DNA of 64,000 nt from Flemingiibacterium sp964430755. GTDB lineage: Bacteria > Bacillota > Clostridia > Oscillospirales > CAG-272. The notes under the pieces were generated by a model, which was not told the DNA's origin, searched no databases, and saw only the letters and a list, made by a program, of their open reading frames with translations. Position 1 is the stretch's first letter. Each line of letters starts with the position of its first letter. The stretch covers positions 5,115-69,114 of the forward strand of contig CAYSFT010000005.1 in NCBI GenBank assembly GCA_964430755.1, given 5' to 3'. The translations under genes were made by a program, and so were the position numbers. Shown here in pieces: positions 42,172-50,046 of this stretch.

Positions 42172-43128
42172 GTGAAACACATCTTTGTTATAAATTCTGC
42201 GGCGGGTAAGGGCGTTGAGGCGTCTTCTATTATTGATGTTATCAATGATGCTTGTCTGGCGGCTCATGCAGATTATGAAATATATAAGACAATCGCACGC
42301 GGGGATGCCGTCAATTTCGTTAAGAATAAAATCAAGGAAAAGCCGAGCGGTGAGGTTTGGCGTTTTTATGCCTGCGGCGGCGACGGTACGCTTTCAGAGG
42401 TAGTAAACGGTGCAGTTAATGAAAATGCGAGAGTGTCGCCGGGGGCGCTTCCAGGGATTGAAGTTGGATGTATACCGATCGGAACGGGTAACGATTTTGT
42501 CAGAAATTTCACCTCAAGTGAATTTTTTGGCGATATAACGAAACAGCTTCTTGCCGATTCTATGGAAATAGACTGTTATTCATGCGCTGAAGGACGATAC
42601 GGCGTAAACATGATAAATATCGGATTTGACTGTGACGTGGTTGTTAAGGCAGGCGAATTCAAAAAGCGGCGTTTTATACCAAAGGGACTTGCATATATTG
42701 CAGGCGTTATCGCTCTTCTTCGTCACAACCGTGGATGCGTTATTCATGTTAAACGCGAGGATGGCAGTGAGGTTACAAAGGAATTTCAGCTTGTCAGTGC
42801 CGCGAACGGTGGATGGTGCGGCGGAGGATTTCACTCTGCACCGAGAAGTGCGCTTAATGACGGTCTTTTAGATATAAGTCTTATTGATAAAGTGACGCGG
42901 CGCGATTTTGTACGTCTTGTGGGTTCATATAAAAAAGGCACTCACCTTGAAACGAAGCTTGGACGTAAAATCGTTGAATACAAGCAGGGAACATCGGTCA
43001 CTTTCGAGTTTGCAGAGCCGACTAATGTTTGTATTGACGGAGAGATATCCGTTATGGAGAGATTAGAGCTTTCAGTTATGCCGCGAGCGATTGCGTTTGT
43101 GCTTCCGGTTGGATGTAAGATTAAATAA
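42172..43128 (+). CDS. Diacylglycerol/lipid kinase, YegS-DagK type
   Basis: This encodes 318 residues from GTG 42172, giving MKHIFVINSAAGKG, the usual family start. TTG 42163 is closer to the AAAGGA site and cannot be excluded. Motifs: ACGGDGTLSEVVNG (nucleotide loop) and GCIPIGTGNDFVRNF, then INIGFDCDVVVKA. It probably phosphorylates diacylglycerol or a related lipid at the inner membrane face. It converges on the SpoIID-like gene with a shared terminator. Confidence 0.86.
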   Translation: MKHIFVINSAAGKGVEASSIIDVINDACLAAHADYEIYKTIARGDAVNFVKNKIKEKPSGEVWRFYACGGDGTLSEVVNGAVNENARVSPGALPGIEVGCIPIGTGNDFVRNFTSSEFFGDITKQLLADSMEIDCYSCAEGRYGVNMINIGFDCDVVVKAGEFKKRRFIPKGLAYIAGVIALLRHNRGCVIHVKREDGSEVTKEFQLVSAANGGWCGGGFHSAPRSALNDGLLDISLIDKVTRRDFVRLVGSYKKGTHLETKLGRKIVEYKQGTSVTFEFAEPTNVCIDGEISVMERLELSVMPRAIAFVLPVGCKIK

Positions 43129-43135
43129 ACAAATG

Positions 43136-43166
43136 GCAGGAGATTATTTTGTGTCTCCTGCTTTTC
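43136..43166 (+). terminator. Terminator of the lipid kinase gene, overlapping the convergent CDS
   Basis: GCAGGAGA (43136-43143) and TCTCCTGC (43154-43161), then TTTTCC. The right arm encodes the last codons of the minus-strand SpoIID-like protein. Confidence 0.75.
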
Positions 43167-44052
43167 CTATTGGACTGATTTTGCTTCCGGTGTAATAATG
43201 TGTCAGTATTTCGCGGTAACTCTTGCCGGTTTTCGCCATAGCTTCGGCGCCGTTCTGACTCATCCCGACTCCGTGACCGTAACCGTGAGTGCGAAAATAT
43301 AGTCTGCCGTTGCTTATCCATGCGGTGAAGTCGGTTGATCTCAGCGAAAAGATACTTCGTGCGGCGGCGGATGAGAGTGTGACGTTACCGATGGTCAATT
43401 CACGGCAGCGTCCCGATTTTGTGCGAGTGATGCGAAGTGCGGTGCTTTTGTTGTAAGCGTAACCGTTTGCCCGAAGCGTTTTTGTAACTTCATCAAGTGT
43501 GAACGATACAGTGTAATCAGGAGCATTTTCGAAAGAGGGCACAGCACACAGATATGGAAGCTGACTTAACCAGACCTCTCCGCTGTTTTCGGTATATCCG
43601 CCCGAGCTTGCGTGCCAGACTGCGAGAATGGATTTACCGTTATAAGTTACGACTTCACCCTCAGTTGCCAGAGCGGCGGCACGTGACGCTTCGAATGCTG
43701 CCTTGGCGTATGATTCACCGTAGCGTTCGGCAAGCTCCGATTCGGTGATATATCCGCAGCAGTGGGTGATATCGGTGCAGACATCTGCACGGCTTTCATG
43801 CGGATGTGAACCGGTTTCAAGGCAGTAATAAAGATACGTCCTCGCGGCGACGGCTTGTGCTTTCAAAGCTTCCTCATCATATGTATACGGAACCTCATGT
43901 GCAACAACACGTGCGACGTATTCTTCGACTGTGACCTGATCGAGTGTATCGTTGTTCTCAATTATAAGCGTTGGTTCAATGGGGGATATGGGTTGGAGCT
44001 GTGGTGACATCAGAGATATAGATAATGCAAGTGAAAAAGCGTGTATATTCAT
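43144..44052 (-). CDS. SpoIID/LytB-domain protein
   Basis: This encodes 302 residues. The N-terminal hydrophobic stretch (MNIHAFSLALSISLMS) may be a short signal. The SpoIID domain has TVEEYVARVVAHEVPYTYD, ALKAQAVAARTYLYY, VWHASSGGYTENSGEVW and the C-terminal HGYGHGVGMSQNGAEAMA. SpoIID is a lytic transglycosylase for engulfment; relatives have other wall roles. It may be the sporulation SpoIID or a paralogue. GGGGGT precedes the ATG. Confidence 0.83.
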   Translation of the reverse strand: MNIHAFSLALSISLMSPQLQPISPIEPTLIIENNDTLDQVTVEEYVARVVAHEVPYTYDEEALKAQAVAARTYLYYCLETGSHPHESRADVCTDITHCCGYITESELAERYGESYAKAAFEASRAAALATEGEVVTYNGKSILAVWHASSGGYTENSGEVWLSQLPYLCAVPSFENAPDYTVSFTLDEVTKTLRANGYAYNKSTALRITRTKSGRCRELTIGNVTLSSAAARSIFSLRSTDFTAWISNGRLYFRTHGYGHGVGMSQNGAEAMAKTGKSYREILTHYYTGSKISPIGKAGDTK

Positions 44053-44142
44053 GTTTACCCCCGTTTTATTACCGAAAATAGGTGGATTTTAAGATGAAAA
44101 TGCAATATTTTACATAAATTCTTGCATATTTTGAAAAAGCTA

Positions 44143-44171
44143 TTGCAATTTTCTTCAATATATGATATAAT
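44143..44171 (+). promoter_or_regulatory. Promoter of citrate synthase
   Basis: TTGCAA (44143-44148), a 17-bp spacer and TATAAT (44166-44171). Confidence 0.75.
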
Positions 44172-44205
44172 AGTTAATATATAATTTCTGGTGGGAGGAA
44201 TTTCC

Positions 44206-45606
44206 ATGCAACAAGCTTTTAATAATTCGTTTATGCGTAACGCGCCGCTCTCCGAAACGAGTGAGCTTTTTGAATCGCTTTTGGCAGGTTCAAGAGAGCA
44301 TTACTCCATTCCGGCGTCTGCGTTCACTAACTATAATGTCAAGCGCGGTCTGCGTAACCCCGACGGTACAGGCGTTATGGCAGGTATAACCAAGATCGGT
44401 AACGCGCACGGTTATATTATAAATGAAGGCGATAAGATTTCAATCCCCGGTGAGCTTTATTACCGTGGATATAACGTCGCCGATCTCATCCGCGGATACA
44501 CCGAGGAGGGAAGATACGGCTTTGAGGAAACTGCATACCTTTTGTTCTTCGGCGAGCTTCCGTCGCAGAAGCAGCTTAATGATTTTGACACGCTGCTCGA
44601 TTCATACCGTTTCCTTCCGCCGAGATTCACCGATGACGTTATCATGCGTGCACCGACACCGTCGCTTATGAACAAGATCGCGACGTCTGTTCTTGCACTT
44701 TACGCATACGACGAGAATCCCGACGAAACCAGCCTTGAAAATATGCTCCGTCAGTCGATGCAGCTTCTTGCACGTCTGCCGATCATTGCGGCGCAGACTT
44801 ATGCCTTCAACCGCAGCTATTTCCACGGCGAGAGCCTTAATATTCACAATCCGCAGAATCATCTTTCGACTGCGCAGAATTTCTTGCGCATCATGCGCCC
44901 CGACTGTAATTACACCGAGGCTGAAGCGAAGTTGCTTGACCTTTGCCTTGTACTCCACGCTGAGCACGGCGGCGGTAACAACTCGGCGTTCACTTGCCGT
45001 GTCGTTTCATCGTCGGGAACGGACAGCTATTCCGCAATTGCTTCCGCGATCGGCTCGCTCAAGGGTCCGAAGCACGGTGGTGCTAACATAAAGGTTTGTC
45101 AGATGTTCGACTCGATCAAAGAGGGCGTTGGCAACTGGGAGGATGATGATGAGGTTACATCGTTCCTTGAAAAGATCATCCGCGGTGAGGAAGGTGACCA
45201 TTCGGGACTTATTTACGGTATGGGACACGCAATTTACACCTTATCCGACCCCCGTGCGGTAATGCTTAAGAAGTACGCGAAAGAGCTTGCAAAGGGAACC
45301 GAATACGAGCGTGAATTTGCGCTGCTTGAATCGGTTGAGCGTTTGTCTCCTGCGGTCTACTCGCGTTACAAGAATCTTGATAAGAATATATGCGCGAATG
45401 TTGACCTTTATTCGGGGCTTGTCTACCGTATGCTCGGTATACCGGTTGAGCTTTACACACCTCTGTTTGCCATTGCAAGAATCGCAGGCTGGTGTGCGCA
45501 CCGTATCGAGGAGGTTGCGACGGGCAAGAAGATCATCCGTCCTGCATACAAGGCTATTGCAAAGCCGAGAGAATATGCTCCGCTTGTTATAAGAGGCGGA
45601 AACTAA
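44206..45606 (+). CDS. gltA: Citrate synthase
   Basis: This encodes 466 residues from ATG 44206, with GGGAGG 7 bases upstream. It condenses acetyl-CoA and oxaloacetate. Motifs: LVLHAEHGGGNNSAFTCRVV (active-site His), GSLKGPKHGGAN (second His), YGMGHAIYTLSDPRA (third His and Arg, in place of the usual GFGHRVY) and RIAGWCAHRIEE. It is longer than the common 370-430 residue enzymes because of an N-terminal extension, like other clostridial forms. It stands alone, with no aconitase or isocitrate dehydrogenase nearby. Confidence 0.9.
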   Translation: MQQAFNNSFMRNAPLSETSELFESLLAGSREHYSIPASAFTNYNVKRGLRNPDGTGVMAGITKIGNAHGYIINEGDKISIPGELYYRGYNVADLIRGYTEEGRYGFEETAYLLFFGELPSQKQLNDFDTLLDSYRFLPPRFTDDVIMRAPTPSLMNKIATSVLALYAYDENPDETSLENMLRQSMQLLARLPIIAAQTYAFNRSYFHGESLNIHNPQNHLSTAQNFLRIMRPDCNYTEAEAKLLDLCLVLHAEHGGGNNSAFTCRVVSSSGTDSYSAIASAIGSLKGPKHGGANIKVCQMFDSIKEGVGNWEDDDEVTSFLEKIIRGEEGDHSGLIYGMGHAIYTLSDPRAVMLKKYAKELAKGTEYEREFALLESVERLSPAVYSRYKNLDKNICANVDLYSGLVYRMLGIPVELYTPLFAIARIAGWCAHRIEEVATGKKIIRPAYKAIAKPREYAPLVIRGGN

Positions 45607-45612
45607 TCTGAT

Positions 45613-45648
45613 AAAAGAGGGAACGTACACGCTGCGTTCTCTTTTTTG
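45613..45648 (+). terminator. Terminator of citrate synthase
   Basis: AAAGAGGGAACG and CGTTCTCTTT form a stem with one bulged G, ending in TTTTTTG. Confidence 0.75.
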
Positions 45649-45785
45649 ATAATGCTATCACTTTACCATACTGTAAAAAATGACTTCGCACCCACGAAAG
45701 AGGGGTAAAAAACGGCGAAATCAAGCGATTTTGCGAGGAAATGATGTTGTAAATTAAAATTTTGAGATTTTTTTTGAAAAAGGTA

Positions 45786-45814
45786 TTGACAAGTATTAAC
45801 TTGTGTGATATAAT
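45786..45814 (+). promoter_or_regulatory. Promoter of rplM-rpsI
   Basis: TTGACA (45786-45791), a 17-bp spacer and TATAAT (45809-45814), a full consensus match. Confidence 0.88.
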
Positions 45815-45815
45815 A

Positions 45816-45875
45816 TTGCACGTTGAGAAATGTCCGTGGATGTGCGACTAACCCACGCCGCCGCGCAAACAGCTC
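45816..45875 (+). promoter_or_regulatory. Ribosomal protein L13 leader, predicted
   Basis: The 5' leader directly after the promoter is structured: GCAC (45819-45822) can pair with GTGC (45842-45845), CGTGG (45835-45839) with CCACG (45853-45857), and TTGC with GCAA further out. The text and place match the L13-leader autoregulatory RNA of Firmicutes as I recall it. There L13 binds its own mRNA; that is family knowledge, not seen here. Confidence 0.6.
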
Positions 45876-45911
45876 ATTTATAGTAATTATTTTTTGAAAG
45901 GAATACCTATT

Positions 45912-46343
45912 ATGTCCACATACATGGCTAAAAAGGAAACCCTCGAGCGTAAGTGGTATGTAATCGACGCAGCAGGTAAGCCCCTCGGCAAGACCGCTGT
46001 TCTCGCTGCTACTATCCTCAGAGGTAAGCACAGACCTGAATTCACCCCCAACGTTGACTGTGGTGAGTTCGTTATCATCATCAACGCAAAGGACGCTGTC
46101 CTCACCGGCAAGAAGCTGGAGCAGAAGTATTATCGCCATCACAGCGGTTACATCGGCGGCCTCAAGGAAACAAGCTACAAGACCCTTATGGCAACAAAGC
46201 CCGAGCTTGCTATGCAGCTCGCAGTTAAGGGTATGCTTGCTAAGAACAAGCTCGGTTCGGCTCAGATCAACCGTCTTAAGGTTTACGCAGGCGCAGAGCA
46301 CAAGCAGCAGGCACAGCAGCCCGTAGCTTATCCCGCTGAATAA
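45912..46343 (+). CDS. rplM: 50S ribosomal protein L13
   Basis: This encodes 143 residues, the usual length. Motifs: KWYVIDAAGKPLGKTA, LRGKHRPEFTPNVDCGEFVI, and YYRHHSGYIGGLK near residue 75. The ATG at 45912 has GAAAGGA 9 bases upstream. It forms the universal rplM-rpsI pair, 20 bases apart. The Gln/Ala-rich C-terminus (KQQAQQPVAYPAE) is a short extension. Confidence 0.96.
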   Translation: MSTYMAKKETLERKWYVIDAAGKPLGKTAVLAATILRGKHRPEFTPNVDCGEFVIIINAKDAVLTGKKLEQKYYRHHSGYIGGLKETSYKTLMATKPELAMQLAVKGMLAKNKLGSAQINRLKVYAGAEHKQQAQQPVAYPAE

Positions 46344-46363
46344 TCGAAAGGAGATAATACACA

Positions 46364-46765
46364 ATGTATCAGAGTGCAAAGCCGTATTTCTACGGCACAG
46401 GCAGAAGAAAGAAATCCATTGCTCGTGTACGCATTGTTCCCGGTACCGGCAATATCACTGTCAACGGCAAGTCCATTGACGAATATTTTGGTCTTGAAAC
46501 TCTCAAGCTCATCATCAATCAGCCTTTCGGCGCAACTGCAACTGAAGGTAAGTTCGACATCATCGCTAACGTTAAGGGCGGCGGACTTTCCGGTCAGGCA
46601 GGTGCTATCCGTCACGGCCTTTCCAGAGCTCTTCTTCAGGCTGACGAAACCTATCGTCCGGCTCTCAAAAAGGCCGGATTCCTCACTCGTGACCCGAGAA
46701 TGAAGGAAAGAAAGAAGTACGGTCTCAAAGCAGCTCGCCGTGCAAGCCAGTTCTCAAAGAGATAA
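46364..46765 (+). CDS. rpsI: 30S ribosomal protein S9
   Basis: This encodes 133 residues. Motifs: YFYGTGRRKKSIARVRIVPG at the start, KGGGLSGQAGAIRHGLSRAL, and the Lys/Arg-rich tail RASQFSKR that reaches the ribosomal P site. AAAGGAG precedes the ATG. A terminator follows at once. Confidence 0.97.
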   Translation: MYQSAKPYFYGTGRRKKSIARVRIVPGTGNITVNGKSIDEYFGLETLKLIINQPFGATATEGKFDIIANVKGGGLSGQAGAIRHGLSRALLQADETYRPALKKAGFLTRDPRMKERKKYGLKAARRASQFSKR

Positions 46766-46775
46766 AAAACCTCAA

Positions 46776-46809
46776 AATCCCGATGGTATCAAGCCATTCG
46801 GGGTTTTTT
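46776..46809 (+). terminator. Terminator of rplM-rpsI
   Basis: ATCCCGATGG and CCATTCGGGGT form a near-perfect stem followed by TTTTTCTTTT. Confidence 0.82.
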
Positions 46810-46887
46810 CTTTTGCTTGTGTTTGTTGCGGTTTGTATTGATTTATTGCATTTCATATGGGACAAATAGTGGACAAACAGCGAATTA

Positions 46888-46972
46888 TAAAAAATGAAGC
46901 GCAACTGAATTTCTGAATGACCTCAATGTGGCCCAACAGGTGTACGTCCAAGACGTGAATCAGTTGCACTCT
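46888..46972 (-). ncRNA. Predicted small RNA A
   Basis: About 85 nt. The transcript should begin near 46972. A closing 10-bp stem pairs GTGCAACTGA (46969-46960) with TCAGTTGCGC (46908-46899), and ATTTTTT follows. Inside, 3 nt after the stem, is the hairpin ACGTC-TTG-GACGT (46956-46944). The same hairpin at the same offset occurs in small RNA B. No ORF with a ribosome site is seen. The family is unknown to me. Confidence 0.7.
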
Positions 46973-46979
46973 AATTGAT

Positions 46980-47008
46980 AATATAACATAAAACTGTAAA
47001 TATGTCAA
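46980..47008 (-). promoter_or_regulatory. Promoter of small RNA A
   Basis: On the minus strand, TTGACA (47003-47008), a 17-bp spacer and TATATT (46980-46985). Confidence 0.75.
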
Positions 47009-47143
47009 TATACAAAAAATCGAAAGATGTTACGCATGAGTCAAATGCACCGCAAAGCGATACCAATAACACAACGTCCGAAACGCACCATGCTTCTCCA
47101 TCTTCCGACACTACTATTATACCGCAAAACGCCAATTCTGTCA

Positions 47144-47227
47144 ATAAAAATTGAGAGTTCTCAATATCTCGCTGATTTAGAAAAAATCCGCAAGGCGTAC
47201 GTCCAAGACGTTAAAGAGAACTCCCTT
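47144..47227 (-). ncRNA. Predicted small RNA B, related to A
   Basis: About 84 nt. A closing 10-bp stem pairs GGGAGTTCTC (47225-47216) with GAGAACTCTC (47162-47153), then AATTTTTA. The internal hairpin ACGTC-TTG-GACGT (47211-47199) followed by ACGCCT is shared with small RNA A. The outer stem sequences differ but pair equally well, so the structure is conserved while the sequence is not. Confidence 0.7.
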
Positions 47228-47232
47228 ATGAT

Positions 47233-47261
47233 ATTATACCATAAAATTTAGATTCTGTAAA
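47233..47261 (-). promoter_or_regulatory. Promoter of small RNA B
   Basis: On the minus strand, TTTACA (47256-47261), a 17-bp spacer and TATAAT (47233-47238). Confidence 0.75.
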
Positions 47262-47415
47262 CAGCATAAATCTGATAACAAGTATTAATTGAAAGAACTT
47301 TTAACAGCGAGTGATACTTGATCTCGTATATGATTACTATGAGATCGCATCTTTAGCTATGTATAGCTGCGCGAAACCTGAATCCGCCTAGACGAGACTA
47401 TATATAGCTATAACA
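47262..47415. other. Gene-free spacer within the small RNA array
   Basis: No gene is seen. It has an AGCTATACATAGCT palindrome (47354-47367 region) and GATCTC/GAGATC (47346-47320 region) but no U-run. It could be a decayed unit of the array. Confidence 0.35.
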
Positions 47416-47488
47416 CAGAAAAAGCCCTCTACCCGGCAGACTTTACATGCCGACGTAAACACCTATAAAGGTGCCGATAGAGAACTTT
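47416..47488 (-). ncRNA. Predicted small RNA C
   Basis: About 73 nt. A closing 10-bp stem pairs GTTCTCTATC (47485-47476) with GGTAGAGGGC (47433-47424), three G-U pairs included, then TTTTTCTG. Inside are CACC/GGTG (47473-47460) and a TTTAC/GTAAA or CGGCA/TGCCG alternative. It shares layout and size with small RNAs A and B but not their core hairpin. Confidence 0.6.
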
Positions 47489-47493
47489 TTAAT

Positions 47494-47523
47494 AATATAT
47501 CACATATGACAACAAAAAAGCAA
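47494..47523 (-). promoter_or_regulatory. Promoter of small RNA C
   Basis: On the minus strand, TTGCTT (47518-47523), an 18-bp spacer and TATATT (47494-47499). Confidence 0.55.
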
Positions 47524-47648
47524 CAAACAAATTGTAAATAATCCTGTCAAGAGCGAATTTTCATTCACTAATGCCACTAACGTGCCGCGATTGGCTTAGA
47601 ATACAGAACTACTAATAATCAAATCGTAAAAATCGGGACGGTTTATGT

Positions 47649-48671
47649 TTATTTGCAGTATTCTTCAATAAACTCAACAACCGGAGTCGGATCGTCAAGC
47701 GAGTGCGGATGATGTCCACAATCCTCTTTCAAAATCGTCTTAACATGACCGCCTGCCGCCTTGACACGCTCCGCAGTTATCGCGCCGTTTCTTTCCCAAA
47801 CGACTGTTGTGTCTGCAAGTCCTGCAACGATGACGAGCGGTATATCAGCAATTTCTTTGGCTTTGTCAATCGGATTGCCGCGAAAAGAGGGAAGTGTTTC
47901 TTCTGTCAATCCATACAGCCGCATACAATCTGCCCGCTCGCGTGTACCGATCATGTCATCACGACACGGCCAGTCACGGATATCCTGCACAGGTGCATCA
48001 AGATAAATACCGCCAACACAGTCGGGATATTCTGCCGCGTAATTGACAGCATAAAGTCCGCCGCGTGAGAAGCCGAACAGTACAGGCTTTCTTGAAAGAG
48101 CAAATGCGACAGTCACAAAATCCTGAAACTCGTGCATCATTATAAGCGAGCTTGGCGCACCGTACATGTTGCTGACGTTATGGTAAACGATATGCCAGCC
48201 TTTTTCAAGAAGTGCCTTGTCAACTGTGTCAAATTCTTCAAAAAATTCGGTACGCCAGACGGTTGGGTTACCCTCAAGCGGCTCATCGGGAATGACGACA
48301 AGCGAGCGGCGACCGTTCAGGGTGAATCTACGGATTGACGATGTATCGGTGTAACGCTCATCCGAGATGAACCTGTACTCGAAAATCGTGCCGCCGTCAA
48401 CGCCAACAGTTGAATCCTCGGAGACGGCGAACGTGCTCGGATAGCCGTAAGAGTTGTATGCAATGCTGACATATTTGGTGGCTCGGTCAAGCTGCCAGCC
48501 TTTGTCGATGCCGTCTGTGGTTATAGGTTCGGTTTCGGCAATTTCATGCGTGATTGCGTCTGTTATAATTTCTTCCGTTTCAGGGATCTCGTCATAAAAA
48601 GAGGGCGAACCGCAGGCGAAAAGGTTCATTGTCCAAAGCATAAGAATGATAAGTGACAGTAATCTTTTCAT
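47649..48671 (-). CDS. Alpha/beta-hydrolase lipoprotein
   Basis: This encodes 340 residues. The lipoprotein signal is MKRLLSLIILMLWTMNLFAC (Cys 20), then an acidic Thr-rich linker. The hydrolase domain has VLFGFSRGGLYAVNYA (nucleophile Ser in GFSRG), AGLADTTVVW (acid Asp) and DCGHHPHSLD (catalytic His). It probably acts as an esterase on the cell surface; the substrate is unknown. It lies downstream of ackA on the same strand, 32 bases from its stop. Confidence 0.82.
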   Translation of the reverse strand: MKRLLSLIILMLWTMNLFACGSPSFYDEIPETEEIITDAITHEIAETEPITTDGIDKGWQLDRATKYVSIAYNSYGYPSTFAVSEDSTVGVDGGTIFEYRFISDERYTDTSSIRRFTLNGRRSLVVIPDEPLEGNPTVWRTEFFEEFDTVDKALLEKGWHIVYHNVSNMYGAPSSLIMMHEFQDFVTVAFALSRKPVLFGFSRGGLYAVNYAAEYPDCVGGIYLDAPVQDIRDWPCRDDMIGTRERADCMRLYGLTEETLPSFRGNPIDKAKEIADIPLVIVAGLADTTVVWERNGAITAERVKAAGGHVKTILKEDCGHHPHSLDDPTPVVEFIEEYCK

Positions 48672-48703
48672 AGCGCTTCACCCTTTATATTATTTTGTTA
48701 AGA

Positions 48704-49906
48704 TTAAAGAGCCTTTACAATAGCCTCTGTGTCGGAAGCGATGACAAGCTCCTCGTCGGTGGGAAGTACCCAAACCTGAACCTTGGAAGCGTCTGTCGAA
48801 AGCTTAACATTGTTGGGCTGACGGAGAGTCTTAGCATTAAGCTCGTTATCAATTTTGATGCCGAGGAAGTCCATATCGGTGCAAGCACGCTCACGAAGCT
48901 CGGGGTTGTTCTCGCCCATACCTGCGGTGAATACAACAGCATCGAGACCGTTCATTGCAGCTGCGTACATACCGATGTACTTCTTAACCTGGTATGCAAG
49001 GATGTTAGCCGCAAGCTCTGCACGCTTGTTACCCTCAAGGATTGCAGCCTCGATATCACGGCTGTCGGAGGAAAATCCGGAAACTCCGAGGAAGCCGCAC
49101 TTCTTGTTCATGAAGTCGCTCATTTCGCTCGGTGTGTAGCCCTCATGCTCCATGATGAAGGTTACGATTGCAGGGTCGATAGAACCGCAGCGTGTACCCA
49201 TTTCAACACCGTCGAGAGGAGTGAAGCCCATCGAAGTGTCGATAACCTTACCGTCCTTAACAGCGGAGATCGAGGAACCGTTACCGATGTGGCAGGTTAC
49301 GATTTTGGTGCCCTCGGTCTTGCCGAGAATCTTGCACATTTCGCCTGCAACGAAGCGGTGAGATGTACCGTGTGCACCGTAGCGGCGGATGGAGTACTTC
49401 TCATACATTTCGTACGGGATCGGATACATCCAAGCGTAATCGGGCATTGTCTGATGGAAAGCTGTGTCGAATACGAGAACCTGGGGAACACCGGGAAGCT
49501 CGTTTGTGATACCCTCGATACCCATAAGGTGTGCGGGAGTGTGGAGAGGTGCAAGGTCGATACACTTGTTGAGCTTTTCGATAACCTCGGGAGTTACGAG
49601 AACAGACTCGGAGAAGTAAGCACCGCCGTGAACGACACGGTGACCAACTGCTTCGATCTCGCTCATCGACTTGAGGCAGCCGTACTGCTCGGAAACGAGA
49701 GTGTCAACGAGGATCTTGGTTGCCACAGAGTGGTTCGGCATTGCGAGCTCTGCAACATAATTTTCCTTGCCGGGCATTTTGTGGGTGATCTTACCGTCGA
49801 TACCGATTCTCTCACAGATACCCTTTGCGACTACTTCGTAGGTAGCGGTGTCGAAAAGCTGATACTTAAGCGACGAGCTACCTGCGTTTACAACTAAAAC
49901 TTTCAT
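48704..49906 (-). CDS. ackA: Acetate kinase
   Basis: This encodes 400 residues. It converts acetyl phosphate and ADP to acetate and ATP, the ATP-yielding step of acetate fermentation. Motifs: MKVLVVNAGSSSLKYQLFD, VGHRVVHGG, VFDTAFHQTMP, YGAHGTSHRFVA, CHIGNGSSISA and VFTAGMGENNPELR. AGGAAAAA precedes the ATG. The usual partner pta is not adjacent. Confidence 0.96.
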   Translation of the reverse strand: MKVLVVNAGSSSLKYQLFDTATYEVVAKGICERIGIDGKITHKMPGKENYVAELAMPNHSVATKILVDTLVSEQYGCLKSMSEIEAVGHRVVHGGAYFSESVLVTPEVIEKLNKCIDLAPLHTPAHLMGIEGITNELPGVPQVLVFDTAFHQTMPDYAWMYPIPYEMYEKYSIRRYGAHGTSHRFVAGEMCKILGKTEGTKIVTCHIGNGSSISAVKDGKVIDTSMGFTPLDGVEMGTRCGSIDPAIVTFIMEHEGYTPSEMSDFMNKKCGFLGVSGFSSDSRDIEAAILEGNKRAELAANILAYQVKKYIGMYAAAMNGLDAVVFTAGMGENNPELRERACTDMDFLGIKIDNELNAKTLRQPNNVKLSTDASKVQVWVLPTDEELVIASDTEAIVKAL

Positions 49907-50046
49907 GATTTTTCCTCCGTATAATATTGCATTTATAATTATTTTATGGTAAAATAAAACTATACACTATATTGTAACATAAATTTCTCATAATTTCAAT
50001 AGGTATTGTGAAATTTATGCCGATTTTTTCTTATCGGAGAGTGAAA

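Noticed and set aside
47027..47251. 74-codon plus-strand frame in the small RNA array
   Set aside because: No ribosome site and no recognisable domain; it runs across the promoter and terminator of small RNA B on the other strand.
46888..47527. CRISPR array
   Set aside because: There are related units but only two share a core. They are about 255 bp apart, and each has its own promoter and terminator, unlike repeat-spacer DNA. No cas genes are present.
48695..49897. 400-codon plus-strand open frame opposite ackA
   Set aside because: It is the exact antisense of a well-supported acetate kinase with all motifs. It has no ribosome site, and its Cys/Val-rich text is the usual product of reading a GNN-rich gene backwards.
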